From positions 1,860,001 to 1,924,000 of the forward strand of contig NZ_CP133721.1 of NCBI RefSeq assembly GCF_031326205.1: DNA of 64,000 bases. Reading direction: 5' to 3'. Within the stretch, counting starts at the first letter, position 1; the number at the start of each line of letters is the position of its first letter. A model generated the notes under the pieces. That model had not been told where the DNA came from, ran no database searches, and saw only the letters and a list, made by a program, of their open reading frames with translations. This stretch comes from Flavobacterium sp. 20NA77.7 (GTDB taxonomy: Bacteria; Bacteroidota; Bacteroidia; Flavobacteriales; Flavobacteriaceae). Made by a program: the position numbers and the translations under genes. Of this stretch, positions 25,646 through 34,166 are shown piece by piece.

Positions 25646-26938
25646 TTAATTTAAAACCTCTACGGATAATTTTTTGAACACTCCTTGTAAATCGGCCTTT
25701 AAATCCTCTATGTTTTCTATACCTACAGACAATCGTATTAAGTCTTTTGTAACGCCCGTGGCTAATTGTTCCTCATCCGTCAACTGCTGATGTGTTGTAC
25801 TTGCTGGATGAATAATCAATGATTTTGTATCACCAATGTTTGCTAATAATGAAAATAATTGCGTTTCATTAGCCACATGTTTTGCTGCTTCAAAACCTCC
25901 TTTTAGGCCAAAAGTTACAATACCACTTTGTCCTTTTGGTAAATAAAAATCAGCTAATATTTTATAGCTAGACGATTGTAAACCAGGATAATTTACCCAA
26001 GAAACCTCTTCTTGTTCTTCTAACCATTTTGCTATAGCTAAAGCATTTTCACTATGTTTTTGTATACGTACTTCTAAAGTTTCTAAACCTTGTATAATTT
26101 GAAAAGCATTAAAAGGGCTCAACGCTGCCCCAAAATCGCGTAATCCCTCAATACGGACTTTTGCAATAAAAGAAGCGGCACCTAAAACTTCATAATATTT
26201 TAATCCGTGATACCCTGCAGAAGGTTCTGTAAATTCGGGAAATTTGCCATTGTCCCATTCAAAATTTCCTGCATCAATAATCACTCCTCCTAGAGAAGTT
26301 CCATTACCACCGATATATTTGGTTAAAGAATGAATAACAATATTTGCACCATATTCAATTGGATTTAACAAATAAGGTGTTGCCACTGTATTATCTACAA
26401 TAAAAGGAACTTTATATTCTTTAGCTCGTGCTGAAATAGCTTTTAAATCTAAAACATCTAATTTTGGATTACCTAAACTTTCTGCAAAAAAAACTCTGGT
26501 ATTTTCTCGAGAAGCTTCAATAAAATTATCAGGATTTGATGGGTCTACAAATGTTGTAGTAATCCCTAATCTTGGTAACGTAACATTCAATAAATTATAT
26601 GTTCCACCATATAAACTATTAGAGGCCACTATATGGTCTCCGGCTTTTAATAAAACTAAAAGTGCTGTTGCAATTGCCGATGTTCCAGAAGCAGTTACTA
26701 CGGCACCTATTCCTCCTTCTAATGCTGCCAAACGCTGTTCCAAAACATCGTTAGTCGGGTTATTTAATCGTGTATAAATAAATCCACTTTCTGACAAACT
26801 AAATAAATTAGCTGCATGATCAGAATTTTTAAACACATATGATGTAGTTTGATAGATAGGAACAGCTCTTGTACCAGCGTTTTTTGTAACATCATGTCCT
26901 GCGTGCAACGCTTTAGTTGCAAATTTTTGTGTGCTCAT
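25646..26938 (-). CDS. metY: O-acetylhomoserine sulfhydrylase
   Basis: 430 residues, a PLP enzyme of the Cys/Met metabolism family that makes homocysteine directly from O-acetylhomoserine and sulfide. TALHAGHD and the YIRLNNPT-like YTRLNNPT segment lie near the N-terminus; the PLP lysine is in HSLTKYIGGNGTS (near 205). The length of about 430 separates MetY from the shorter MetB/MetC. First structural gene of metY-metX-hom, it lies 37 bases downstream of a terminator preceded by a methionine-rich leader peptide, so it appears to be controlled by attenuation. Confidence 0.95.
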   Translation of the reverse strand: MSTQKFATKALHAGHDVTKNAGTRAVPIYQTTSYVFKNSDHAANLFSLSESGFIYTRLNNPTNDVLEQRLAALEGGIGAVVTASGTSAIATALLVLLKAGDHIVASNSLYGGTYNLLNVTLPRLGITTTFVDPSNPDNFIEASRENTRVFFAESLGNPKLDVLDLKAISARAKEYKVPFIVDNTVATPYLLNPIEYGANIVIHSLTKYIGGNGTSLGGVIIDAGNFEWDNGKFPEFTEPSAGYHGLKYYEVLGAASFIAKVRIEGLRDFGAALSPFNAFQIIQGLETLEVRIQKHSENALAIAKWLEEQEEVSWVNYPGLQSSSYKILADFYLPKGQSGIVTFGLKGGFEAAKHVANETQLFSLLANIGDTKSLIIHPASTTHQQLTDEEQLATGVTKDLIRLSVGIENIEDLKADLQGVFKKLSVEVLN

Positions 26939-26969
26939 TTTTGAAAAATTTAAAGGTTAAAATAGATTT

Positions 26970-27010
26970 GAAAACAAAAAACCCCTTTCGGTTGGTTTAC
27001 CAAAAGGGGC
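26970..27010 (-). terminator. Attenuator terminator ahead of metY
   Basis: On the minus strand CCCCTTTTGGT (27009-26999) pairs with ACCGAAAGGGG (26992-26982) in an 11-bp stem including one G-T pair, loop of six, followed by TTTTTTG. The 5' arm contains TTTGGTAA (27004-26997), which is exactly complementary to TTACCAAA (27055-27048) near the end of the leader ORF. Formation of that alternative helix would destroy the terminator. Confidence 0.9.
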
Positions 27011-27033
27011 TTAGAGTTAATTTTATAACTGTA

Positions 27034-27123
27034 TTAAGTCACTATCATTTGGTAATAGACATGAAAAAACCACATGCAGATTGCATTACAAAGCATCATC
27101 ATATGTTTATGTGTATTTTTCAT
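27034..27123 (-). CDS. Methionine-rich leader peptide (attenuator), 29 aa
   Basis: ATG at 27123 to TAA at 27034. The 29-residue product contains six methionines including MMM at residues 8-10 (codons at 27102-27094), with further Met at 17 and 26, all ATG. It ends 24 bases before the terminator hairpin. Such a string of the end-product amino acid is the classic design of transcription attenuators (compare his, trp, thr leaders): a ribosome stalled at the Met codons leaves TTACCAAA at 27055-27048 free to pair with the terminator arm, whereas a ribosome reaching the stop codon covers it and termination follows. The whole 26939-27157 region upstream of metY is explained by this device. Confidence 0.85.
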   Translation of the reverse strand: MKNTHKHMMMLCNAICMWFFHVYYQMIVT

Positions 27124-27148
27124 TTCTATTACTTGCTTATTTATGTTG

Positions 27149-27156
27149 CAAATTTA
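27149..27156 (-). promoter_or_regulatory. -7 box of the metY leader transcript
   Basis: TAAATTTG on the minus strand fits TANNTTTG and lies about 25 bases before the leader ATG. The 160 bases from 27157 to the metK promoter are very AT-rich and show nothing else. Confidence 0.5.
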
Positions 27157-27318
27157 GAATTATATTCTTTATATAAAAAATAAATAGTTTATTTTTCTAA
27201 TTTATATTATTTTTTAACACATTTATAGATTTTTTATCTAAATTAAATTTATTTCACAAATAAATATTTCTTAATATTCCGAGAATTATATTATTTATAA
27301 AATTAACACAAATAATAA

Positions 27319-27348
27319 TTTGGAATTCAAATAGATTTCATACCTTTG
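27319..27348 (+). promoter_or_regulatory. metK promoter, full Bacteroidota type
   Basis: TTTG (27319-27322), an 18-base spacer, then TACCTTTG (27341-27348): both halves of the flavobacterial consensus. The expected start of transcription near 27355 is right at the 5' edge of the SAM-II riboswitch. Confidence 0.8.
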
Positions 27349-27357
27349 CGACGAATT

Positions 27358-27410
27358 AAGAGGAAAAATTTGACTGATTGCAACCTCTATAAAAAATGCT
27401 AAAGCAGAGA
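27358..27410 (+). ncRNA. SAM-II riboswitch
   Basis: P1 is AGAGG (27359-27363) with CCTCT (27384-27388). The conserved loop reads AATTTGACTGATTGCAA, and the conserved tail GCTAAAGCAG (27398-27407) supplies the pseudoknot; loop CTG can pair with tail CAG. This is the SAM-II layout found in Alphaproteobacteria and Bacteroidota. It directly precedes metK, whose product makes SAM, so feedback control is expected. Confidence 0.9.
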
Positions 27411-27427
27411 CTCTTCTTTAGCATTTT
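27393..27427 (+). promoter_or_regulatory. Hairpin overlapping the SAM-II tail (expression platform)
   Basis: AAAATGCTAAAG (27393-27404) is perfectly complementary to CTTTAGCATTTT (27416-27427), a 12-bp stem with an 11-base loop. It uses the same GCTAAAG that the SAM-II pseudoknot needs, so the two folds exclude each other. The downstream DNA is TTTTCCTGC without a clean T-run, so it is not a standard terminator. Confidence 0.75.
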
Positions 27428-27482
27428 CCTGCAATTTATTTTTCTTCTGATAACTTAGTAATTAATAATAAATTAAATAATT

Positions 27483-28754
27483 ATGGCTTATTTATTTACG
27501 TCAGAATCAGTAAGTGAAGGACACCCAGACAAAGTAGCTGATCAAATTAGTGATGCATTAATTGACAATTTTTTGGCTTTTGACCCGTCTTCAAAAGTAG
27601 CTTGTGAAACGCTAGTAACAACTGGACAGGTAATTTTAGCAGGAGAAGTAAAATCTAATACCTATTTAGACGTTCAAACTATTGCTCGTGATGTAATTAG
27701 AAAAATTGGATACACAAAAAGTGAATACATGTTTGAAGCAAATTCTTGTGGTGTTTTATCTGCTATTCATGACCAATCCGATGACATTAATAGAGGTGTT
27801 GACAGAGTTGCCGCTACTGATTTTGAATCAAAAGCGAACGCACAAGGAGCTGGAGATCAAGGAATCATGTTTGGTTATGCAACTAACGAAACTGAAGATT
27901 TAATGCCTTTAGCTTTAGATTTAGCTCATAAATTATTACAAGAATTAGCAGCATTAAGAAGAGAGAATTCGGAGATTACTTATCTACGACCAGATGCAAA
28001 ATCTCAAGTAACATTAGAATACAATGACGATAATCAACCTGTTAGAATTGATTCTATTGTAGTTTCTACACAACATGACGATTTTGACGAAGAAACGGCA
28101 ATGTTAGCAAAAATTAAAAAAGATATTATTGAAATTTTAATACCAAGAATTTTAGCTAAATATCCTCAATATGCTCATTTATTTAATGATAAAATTGAAT
28201 ACCACATTAACCCAACAGGAAAATTCGTAATTGGAGGACCGCATGGTGATACTGGACTAACGGGTAGAAAAATTATCGTGGATACTTACGGAGGAAAAGG
28301 TGCTCACGGTGGCGGTGCTTTCTCAGGTAAAGACCCAAGTAAAGTAGATAGAAGTGCCGCTTATGCTGCACGTCATATTGCCAAAAACTTAGTCGCTGCT
28401 GGTGTGGCAAACGAAGTATTAGTTCAAGTTTCTTATGCTATTGGTGTGGCTAAGCCATGTAACATTTATGTAAATACATATGGAACTGCTAAAAATGGTT
28501 TAGTAGATTCTCAAATTTCTGATAAAGTAGCTCAATTATTTGATTTAAGACCTTATGCTATTGAGCAAAACTTAAAATTAAGAACACCTATTTACAGTGA
28601 AACTGCTGCATACGGACATATGGGACGTAAAAATGAAGTAGTAACTAAAACGTTTAAATCTCCAGACGGAACAACAAAAACAGTAGAAGTTGAATTGTTT
28701 ACTTGGGAAAAATTAGACAAAGTAGCAGAAATAAAAACTGCTTTTGGAATATAA
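27483..28754 (+). CDS. metK: S-adenosylmethionine synthetase
   Basis: 423 residues; condenses ATP and methionine to SAM. Motifs: GHPDKVADQ near 17, [12 protein letters not shown] (the ATP-binding loop), and [13 protein letters not shown] followed by [14 protein letters not shown] (the P-loop). It is somewhat longer than the roughly 385 residues of E. coli MetK, with a charged insertion after residue 150 ([15 protein letters not shown] and onward). Monocistronic: own promoter and SAM-II riboswitch upstream, strong terminator downstream. The codon choice looks biased, as in highly expressed genes. Confidence 0.97.
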   Translation: MAYLFTSESVSEGHPDKVADQISDALIDNFLAFDPSSKVACETLVTTGQVILAGEVKSNTYLDVQTIARDVIRKIGYTKSEYMFEANSCGVLSAIHDQSDDINRGVDRVAATDFESKANAQGAGDQGIMFGYATNETEDLMPLALDLAHKLLQELAALRRENSEITYLRPDAKSQVTLEYNDDNQPVRIDSIVVSTQHDDFDEETAMLAKIKKDIIEILIPRILAKYPQYAHLFNDKIEYHINPTGKFVIGGPHGDTGLTGRKIIVDTYGGKGAHGGGAFSGKDPSKVDRSAAYAARHIAKNLVAAGVANEVLVQVSYAIGVAKPCNIYVNTYGTAKNGLVDSQISDKVAQLFDLRPYAIEQNLKLRTPIYSETAAYGHMGRKNEVVTKTFKSPDGTTKTVEVELFTWEKLDKVAEIKTAFGI

Positions 28755-28776
28755 TATTTTAAAATGTAAGTGATAA

Positions 28777-28810
28777 AAAATCCCGTTTCAATGACTTGGA
28801 ACGGGATTTT
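28777..28810. terminator. Bidirectional terminator between metK and accD
   Basis: An 11-bp stem AAAATCCCGTT / AACGGGATTTT with a 12-base loop, flanked by A-runs and T-runs. It serves both converging genes. Confidence 0.92.
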
Positions 28811-28814
28811 TATT

Positions 28815-29669
28815 TTATCTAATTTCTTGATTCAAAATTAAATCAATATACAGATTAATTTTGTTTTTCAACTCTTTTCGATGTGCAATAAAATCTAAGA
28901 AACCGTGCTCTAATACAAATTCTGCCGTTTGAAATCCTTCTGGAAGATCTTTACCCGTAGTGTCTCTAACCACACGAGGACCAGCAAAACCAATTAACGC
29001 TCCAGGTTCAGAAATATTAATATCTCCTAACATGGCATAAGATGCGGTTGTTCCTCCGGTAGTTGGATCAGTACATAACGAAATGTAAGGGATTTTAGCT
29101 TCCGCTAATTGTGCTAATTTTGCAGATGTTTTGGCTAATTGCATCAACGAATAAGCAGCTTCCATCATACGTGCACCTCCAGATTTTGAAATCATAACGA
29201 ATGGAATGTTATTTTTTATAGAATGATTAATTCCTCTTGCAATTTTTTCACCTACAACAGAACCCATTGAACCTCCGATGAAAGCAAAATCCATACAACA
29301 AACCACTAAATCTTTGCCTTTTGATTTTCCTACCGCTGTTCTAACAGCATCCTTCAACTTTGTTTTCTCTGTAACATCTTTTAGACGATCACTGTATTTT
29401 TTTGTATCCACAAATTTTAACGTGTCTACTGAAGTCAAATTAGCGTCTAACTCTGTGAACTCATTATCGTCAAACAAAATTTGGAAATATTCTTTACTTC
29501 CTATTCTTACATGATAATCATCTTCTGGGCTTACCCATAAATTTCGTTCTAATTCATCAGAGTCGATAATCTTTCCTGTAGGAGATTTGTACCAAAGTCC
29601 TTTTGGAACATCTTTTTTATCCTCTGTTAATGTTTGAATTCCTTTTTCTTTTCTTTTAAACCAAGCCAT
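28815..29669 (-). CDS. accD: Acetyl-CoA carboxylase carboxyltransferase beta subunit
   Basis: 284 residues from the ATG at 29669 ([14 protein letters not shown]); the frame extends 12 codons upstream through repeat-like DNA. With AccA it transfers the carboxyl group from biotin to acetyl-CoA in fatty-acid synthesis. The crotonase-fold core is well kept ([42 protein letters not shown]). The N-terminal zinc ribbon of E. coli AccD is absent as a metal site: [12 protein letters not shown] aligns where the first cysteine pair should be, and no replacement cysteines appear. This seems normal for Flavobacteriaceae. Confidence 0.95.
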   Translation of the reverse strand: MAWFKRKEKGIQTLTEDKKDVPKGLWYKSPTGKIIDSDELERNLWVSPEDDYHVRIGSKEYFQILFDDNEFTELDANLTSVDTLKFVDTKKYSDRLKDVTEKTKLKDAVRTAVGKSKGKDLVVCCMDFAFIGGSMGSVVGEKIARGINHSIKNNIPFVMISKSGGARMMEAAYSLMQLAKTSAKLAQLAEAKIPYISLCTDPTTGGTTASYAMLGDINISEPGALIGFAGPRVVRDTTGKDLPEGFQTAEFVLEHGFLDFIAHRKELKNKINLYIDLILNQEIR

Positions 29670-29678
29670 AGTTTTAAT

Positions 29679-29741
29679 GGATAATGGACAATTGAAAATT
29701 GACAATCAAATAATTATCAATTTTCAATTATCAATTGTTAA
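29679..29741. repeat. Low-complexity CAATT repeats between accD and fbaA
   Basis: Degenerate units such as GACAATTGAAAATTGACAAT and ATTATCAATTTTCAATTATC make up the whole spacer and form partly self-complementary structures. The same dialect is found in several other spacers of this window. Confidence 0.7.
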
Positions 29742-30809
29742 TTATAAAGTATTTATGTTATTTAAATCTGCAAAAGCTTTTTCTAACCTTGCAATAAATG
29801 TCATTTCTCCTTCTCTAATCCATTTTCTAGGATCATAATATTTTTTATTTGGGCTTTCGGCTCCCTCTGGACTTCCAATTTGCGTTCTTAAATAATCAAT
29901 TTTAGAAGTCATATAATCTCTAATACCTTCTGTGAAAGCAAATTGTAAATCTGTATCAATATTCATTTTGATCACACCGTAAGAAATTGCCTCTCTAATT
30001 TCTTCTAGCGTGGAACCCGATCCACCATGGAAGACAAAATCAACCGGATTTGCTGCTGTATTAAATTTATTTTGAACGTATTCTTGAGAATTTTTCAAAA
30101 TTACAGGCGTCAATTTCACATTTCCTGGTTTATAAACCCCGTGAACATTACCAAATGCTGCCGCAATAGTAAATCTTGGGCTAATTTTCATCAATTCTTC
30201 ATAAGCATAGGCCACTTCTTCTGGTTGGGTATATAGTTTTGAACTATCTACATCTGAATTATCTACACCATCTTCTTCTCCACCAGTAATACCTAATTCT
30301 ATTTCTAGCGTCATGTCCATTTTACTCATGCGCGCTAAATATGTTTTACATAATTCAATATTTTCTTCAAGAGGTTCTTCAGACAAATCAATCATATGTG
30401 AACTAAACAATGATTTTCCCGTTTCGGCAAAATGTTTTTCAGAAGCATCTAATAAACCATCAATCCATGGCAATAAATTTTTAGCGCAATGGTCTGTATG
30501 AAGAATTACAGTTGCTCCATAAGCTTCTGCTAATGTGTGTATATGTTTTGCCCCTGCAATTGCTCCTAAGATAGCTGATTTTTGATTCTCATTAGAAAGT
30601 GCTTTCCCAGCATTAAATTGTGCACCTCCATTTGAAAACTGAATGATAACCGGCGCGTTTAATTTAGCTGCTGTTTCTAACACACCATTTATAGTGCTTG
30701 AACCGGTTACATTAACCGCAGGTAAAGCAAAACCTTTCTCTTTGGCATAGTTAAAAATCTCTTGAACTTGACTTCCAGTAGCTACCCCTGGTTTAATTGT
30801 GTGACTCAT
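29742..30809 (-). CDS. fbaA: Class II fructose-bisphosphate aldolase
   Basis: 355 residues; the zinc-dependent aldolase of glycolysis and gluconeogenesis. HTDHCAKNLLPW carries the zinc histidine and catalytic aspartate region, GITGGEEDGVD is the class IIA loop, and HGGSGST and NIDTDLQFA are further substrate and metal sites. Length and motifs are those of the E. coli FbaA type. Single gene, with accD downstream after a repeat-filled spacer. Confidence 0.96.
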   Translation of the reverse strand: MSHTIKPGVATGSQVQEIFNYAKEKGFALPAVNVTGSSTINGVLETAAKLNAPVIIQFSNGGAQFNAGKALSNENQKSAILGAIAGAKHIHTLAEAYGATVILHTDHCAKNLLPWIDGLLDASEKHFAETGKSLFSSHMIDLSEEPLEENIELCKTYLARMSKMDMTLEIELGITGGEEDGVDNSDVDSSKLYTQPEEVAYAYEELMKISPRFTIAAAFGNVHGVYKPGNVKLTPVILKNSQEYVQNKFNTAANPVDFVFHGGSGSTLEEIREAISYGVIKMNIDTDLQFAFTEGIRDYMTSKIDYLRTQIGSPEGAESPNKKYYDPRKWIREGEMTFIARLEKAFADLNNINTL

Positions 30810-30851
30810 AATTTTATTATTTGATTTACAAAAATACTAATTTTATTAAAC

Positions 30852-33416
30852 TTAGAAAGGATAATTGATTCCAATATTAAAAACCCCTTCATTTATACTC
30901 ATTCCTTTGAACCATCTTTGCGCATATTCTTTAGCAGGATTATATGTTTTAAAACCAAAATCTGTTCTAATTACAAAGAAACCTAAATCATAGCGAAAGC
31001 CAAATCCCGAACCTAAAGCCACATCTTTTAATGATTTAATTCCATTAAAAGTAAAGTTTTCATCTTCAACATTATCATAAACATTCCAAATATTACCCGC
31101 ATCTGTAAATAAAGCCCCATTTAATTTTCCAAAAATCGTGAAACGATATTCTAAATTCATAGCTAATTTTAAATTGGCTTCATTAAAATCATTTACACTT
31201 TTACTTGAGCCAGGGCCTAATCGATAGGCTAACCATCCTCTGTTATCGTTACTTCCTCCAGCAAAATAACTTCGGGTAAACGGAATAGAATTTGAATTTC
31301 CATAAGGAACTGCAATACCTCCAAACGCTCTAAATGCTAATGAACTTTTCTTTCTAATATGTAAATGTTTTATATATTCTATTTCGCCTTTTATATATTG
31401 TGAATATTGAATACCAAATAATGTTTGATTGCCATTTATATCTTTGGAATTCCCTAAAGATTTTCCTAATAATGACAATAAATTTCCTGCACTTTCTATT
31501 TTTGTTCGAATTGTATAAAATTCAATATCATTAAAGTCCGTTTTTGAATTTATACTATAACTAAATGATGAAGAAACTATCAAATTATTCTCTGTTAAAC
31601 GATATTTTCGTTCTCCTATACTTCTAATTGTTTGATAATCCTCATCAATTGGAGTTAAAGATGAATTCCCACCATTGGTGATATATGACACAAAATTATC
31701 TGCACCTGCGAAAGTTAAATTTCCGCTGCTATCATAAAAATCTTGAGTAGGCGCATACGTGGGTGCCAAACTATTTAAAACATTATAAGAATATGAATAT
31801 ACATTATAATAATTAGCAACATTTAAATTTCTGATAAATTGAAGATTAAATAAATCTAATCGATATTTTCTTTCTTTTCTTTTTGTTGATATCCAATCAT
31901 AGAAAAAATTACTTGTATAAGATTCTTTATCTAGACCAATATTTGTTTGTTTGGATAAACCAAACGAAAGCGTGGTGGTAGGAAACATTTCCTTCTTAAT
32001 AATTTTTTTAGTATTAAAAGGCGAAAAAAATCTTGGAATAGTCAATTTTACATCAGCACCATACTCTCTAACATTAAAGAATAAATTATCTGGATTTGAT
32101 AGCTTGCTAGACGAACCTAAGCTACCACGCATTGAAAAATCTAAAATTTCGGCACCTTTAAAAATATTTCTAAATGTAATTCCCATAAAACCAGAAATTC
32201 CAAAATCTTGAATATTTGATGTAGTAAAATCGGCCTTTATATTAAATTGTCTTCTCTTTAAAGGGGAAAGCACAATATTAGCTGTCAACGTATTTTTGTC
32301 TTTTCCATCTTCAATAAACTGAATTTGTGGAAAAGCAAACATTTTCAAATTAGACAATGACTTGCCAGTCAAAACTTTAGCATCATCACTAAATATTTTT
32401 CCTTGCTCAATAAAAATAGCATCGGTTAATGCCTTAGGTCTGTATCTCAATTTTCCCGAGCTATAAATGTGAACATTTTTATATGTTGTACTGTCAATGG
32501 CTGCATTTTTTTCATTAAATTGTTTGTCTGTAAAAATATTCACTCGGCCTATTCTATATATTTTAAATGGCTGAGCTACTAAAGTATCTCCTTGTTTAAC
32601 CGTTCTATCTTTAATAACAACATTCAAACTGATGCGCTGTGATTTTGTTTTACCAATAGTATCTGCATCAAACTTTACATTGTTTTCTTGAAAATGATAC
32701 AACCCTTTATTTCTAAACTCTTTTGATATTCTTTTTACCTCATTATATACATTGTTACTTGTATAAGGTTTGCCAATTTCCAAATACGAATCTCCAGCCA
32801 AGGCTTGATAAATAGAATCTACAACCGGCGACTCTATTGATTTAGTTATACTATCAATTAAAAATGGATTTCCAGTAGTGATAGAATAAGAAACTCGAGC
32901 TTTCCTATTTTTAAGTGTGTCTGTTTTTGCTGAAATTTTAGCATCAAAATAACCTCTATTCAAATAATAAGCAAACAATCTTTTAGTTGATTTTTGGGTT
33001 TTTACAGAATCTAATACAACTGGAGCCTCGCCTACTCGCTTTAAGAAATCATTATAACCCGAAACAAAGAAAGATTTTCCTATACGATCTACCTGCTTAG
33101 CAGAAAACAAATGAGTCATTTTTTCTTTTCTTTTTGGTTTTCTATCTAACCATACTTGATAAGTTGAATCAGGATTTTTGCGTATTAGATTATACAATTG
33201 TACTCTCGGTTTAAATCCTACTAACTTACTATTAGGCTTTTGATACAACTGTAATTCTAATTCTTCCAATTTGGACACTTTACCATTCACCACAATTTTA
33301 TTATCGTGAAGAAGGTATTCATTCTTTTTTAATTTTCGTACTTCAGAACAAGAGTAAAAAAATAACCCTAAAAGAAAAAATAATACTATTTTTGATGTGA
33401 GAAATTTCAAAGGCAT
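30852..33416 (-). CDS. tamL: TamL-type BamA/TamA family outer-membrane lipoprotein
   Basis: 854 residues. A lipoprotein signal (LGLFFYSCSEV, cysteine near 23) replaces the simple signal peptide of TamA; this is the mark of the TamL proteins of Bacteroidota. POTRA-like domains occupy about 30-420 and a 16-stranded Omp85 barrel the remainder, including GGSNDNRGW (the VRGY/F-like L6 tip) and a terminal aromatic-ended strand IGINYPF. It probably works with TamB in assembling outer-membrane proteins or in lipid transport. It diverges from the RNA methyltransferase gene with a 27-bp gap. Confidence 0.88.
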   Translation of the reverse strand: MPLKFLTSKIVLFFLLGLFFYSCSEVRKLKKNEYLLHDNKIVVNGKVSKLEELELQLYQKPNSKLVGFKPRVQLYNLIRKNPDSTYQVWLDRKPKRKEKMTHLFSAKQVDRIGKSFFVSGYNDFLKRVGEAPVVLDSVKTQKSTKRLFAYYLNRGYFDAKISAKTDTLKNRKARVSYSITTGNPFLIDSITKSIESPVVDSIYQALAGDSYLEIGKPYTSNNVYNEVKRISKEFRNKGLYHFQENNVKFDADTIGKTKSQRISLNVVIKDRTVKQGDTLVAQPFKIYRIGRVNIFTDKQFNEKNAAIDSTTYKNVHIYSSGKLRYRPKALTDAIFIEQGKIFSDDAKVLTGKSLSNLKMFAFPQIQFIEDGKDKNTLTANIVLSPLKRRQFNIKADFTTSNIQDFGISGFMGITFRNIFKGAEILDFSMRGSLGSSSKLSNPDNLFFNVREYGADVKLTIPRFFSPFNTKKIIKKEMFPTTTLSFGLSKQTNIGLDKESYTSNFFYDWISTKRKERKYRLDLFNLQFIRNLNVANYYNVYSYSYNVLNSLAPTYAPTQDFYDSSGNLTFAGADNFVSYITNGGNSSLTPIDEDYQTIRSIGERKYRLTENNLIVSSSFSYSINSKTDFNDIEFYTIRTKIESAGNLLSLLGKSLGNSKDINGNQTLFGIQYSQYIKGEIEYIKHLHIRKKSSLAFRAFGGIAVPYGNSNSIPFTRSYFAGGSNDNRGWLAYRLGPGSSKSVNDFNEANLKLAMNLEYRFTIFGKLNGALFTDAGNIWNVYDNVEDENFTFNGIKSLKDVALGSGFGFRYDLGFFVIRTDFGFKTYNPAKEYAQRWFKGMSINEGVFNIGINYPF

Positions 33417-33443
33417 AAAATTTATTCAAAAATACAATTTTTT

Positions 33444-34166
33444 ATGGTTAGCAAAAACCAAATTAAGTTAATAACTAGCTTACAACAAAAAAAATACAGA
33501 AAAATACACCAACTTTTCATTGCTGAAGGTAAAAAAGTGATTTTAGAATTGCTTGAGGCAGGATTTAAATTAGAATTTCTTTTTGTTACGGAGGAAAATA
33601 TATTTCCTAAAACATATCATCCTGAACTCATTTCAGAACAGGAATTAAAAAAAATAACTGCCTTAACTACGCCAAACAATTGTTTGGCTGTTTTTAAAAC
33701 ACAAATCAATCAAAACCATACTGAATCTGAACTCATTTTAGCTTTAGATACGATTAGAGATCCTGGAAACATGGGAACCATTATTCGTTTATGTGATTGG
33801 TTTGGCATTACAACACTTGTTTGTTCAGAAGAAACCGTAGACAGCTACAATCCAAAAGTGGTGCAAGCTACAATGGGTTCATTAGCAAGAGTCAACCTTA
33901 TTTATACAAATCTTCATGCCTATCTATCAGAAACAAACCTACCTATATATGGTACTTTTATGGATGGCAAGTCTATTTATGAAACTCAACTTCCGCAAAA
34001 AGGAATTATTGTTATGGGAAATGAAGCCAATGGTATATCCAAAGAAGTAGAAGATATAATTACTGAACGGATTGCTATTCCTCGATTTGGCAACTTACAA
34101 CTCACCGAAAGTTTAAATGTAGCTACTGCTACCGCAATAATATTGTCTGAATTTAAACGTCGCTAA
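33444..34166 (+). CDS. TrmH/SpoU family RNA 2'-O-methyltransferase
   Basis: 240 residues. An N-terminal RNA-binding segment (KNQIKLITSLQQKKYRK) precedes the knotted SPOUT domain with motif 1 DPGNMGTIIRLCDWFG, motif 2 VMGNEANGI and motif 3 IPRFGNLQLTESLNVATAT. It methylates a ribose in rRNA or tRNA; the target (RlmB-like G2251 of 23S, or another) cannot be told. It converges with porT with no bases between the stop codons. Confidence 0.9.
   Translation: MVSKNQIKLITSLQQKKYRKIHQLFIAEGKKVILELLEAGFKLEFLFVTEENIFPKTYHPELISEQELKKITALTTPNNCLAVFKTQINQNHTESELILALDTIRDPGNMGTIIRLCDWFGITTLVCSEETVDSYNPKVVQATMGSLARVNLIYTNLHAYLSETNLPIYGTFMDGKSIYETQLPQKGIIVMGNEANGISKEVEDIITERIAIPRFGNLQLTESLNVATATAIILSEFKRR

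Noticed and set aside
26917..27183. Plus-strand ORF of 88 codons over the metY leader
   Set aside because: It runs antisense to the leader peptide, the terminator and the start of metY, has no protein features of a known family, and its middle is the hairpin sequence.
27393..27440. metK leader hairpin as an ordinary Rho-independent terminator
   Set aside because: The stem is strong, but it is followed by CCTGC and not by a T-run, and it overlaps the SAM-II tail, so a riboswitch expression platform is more likely.
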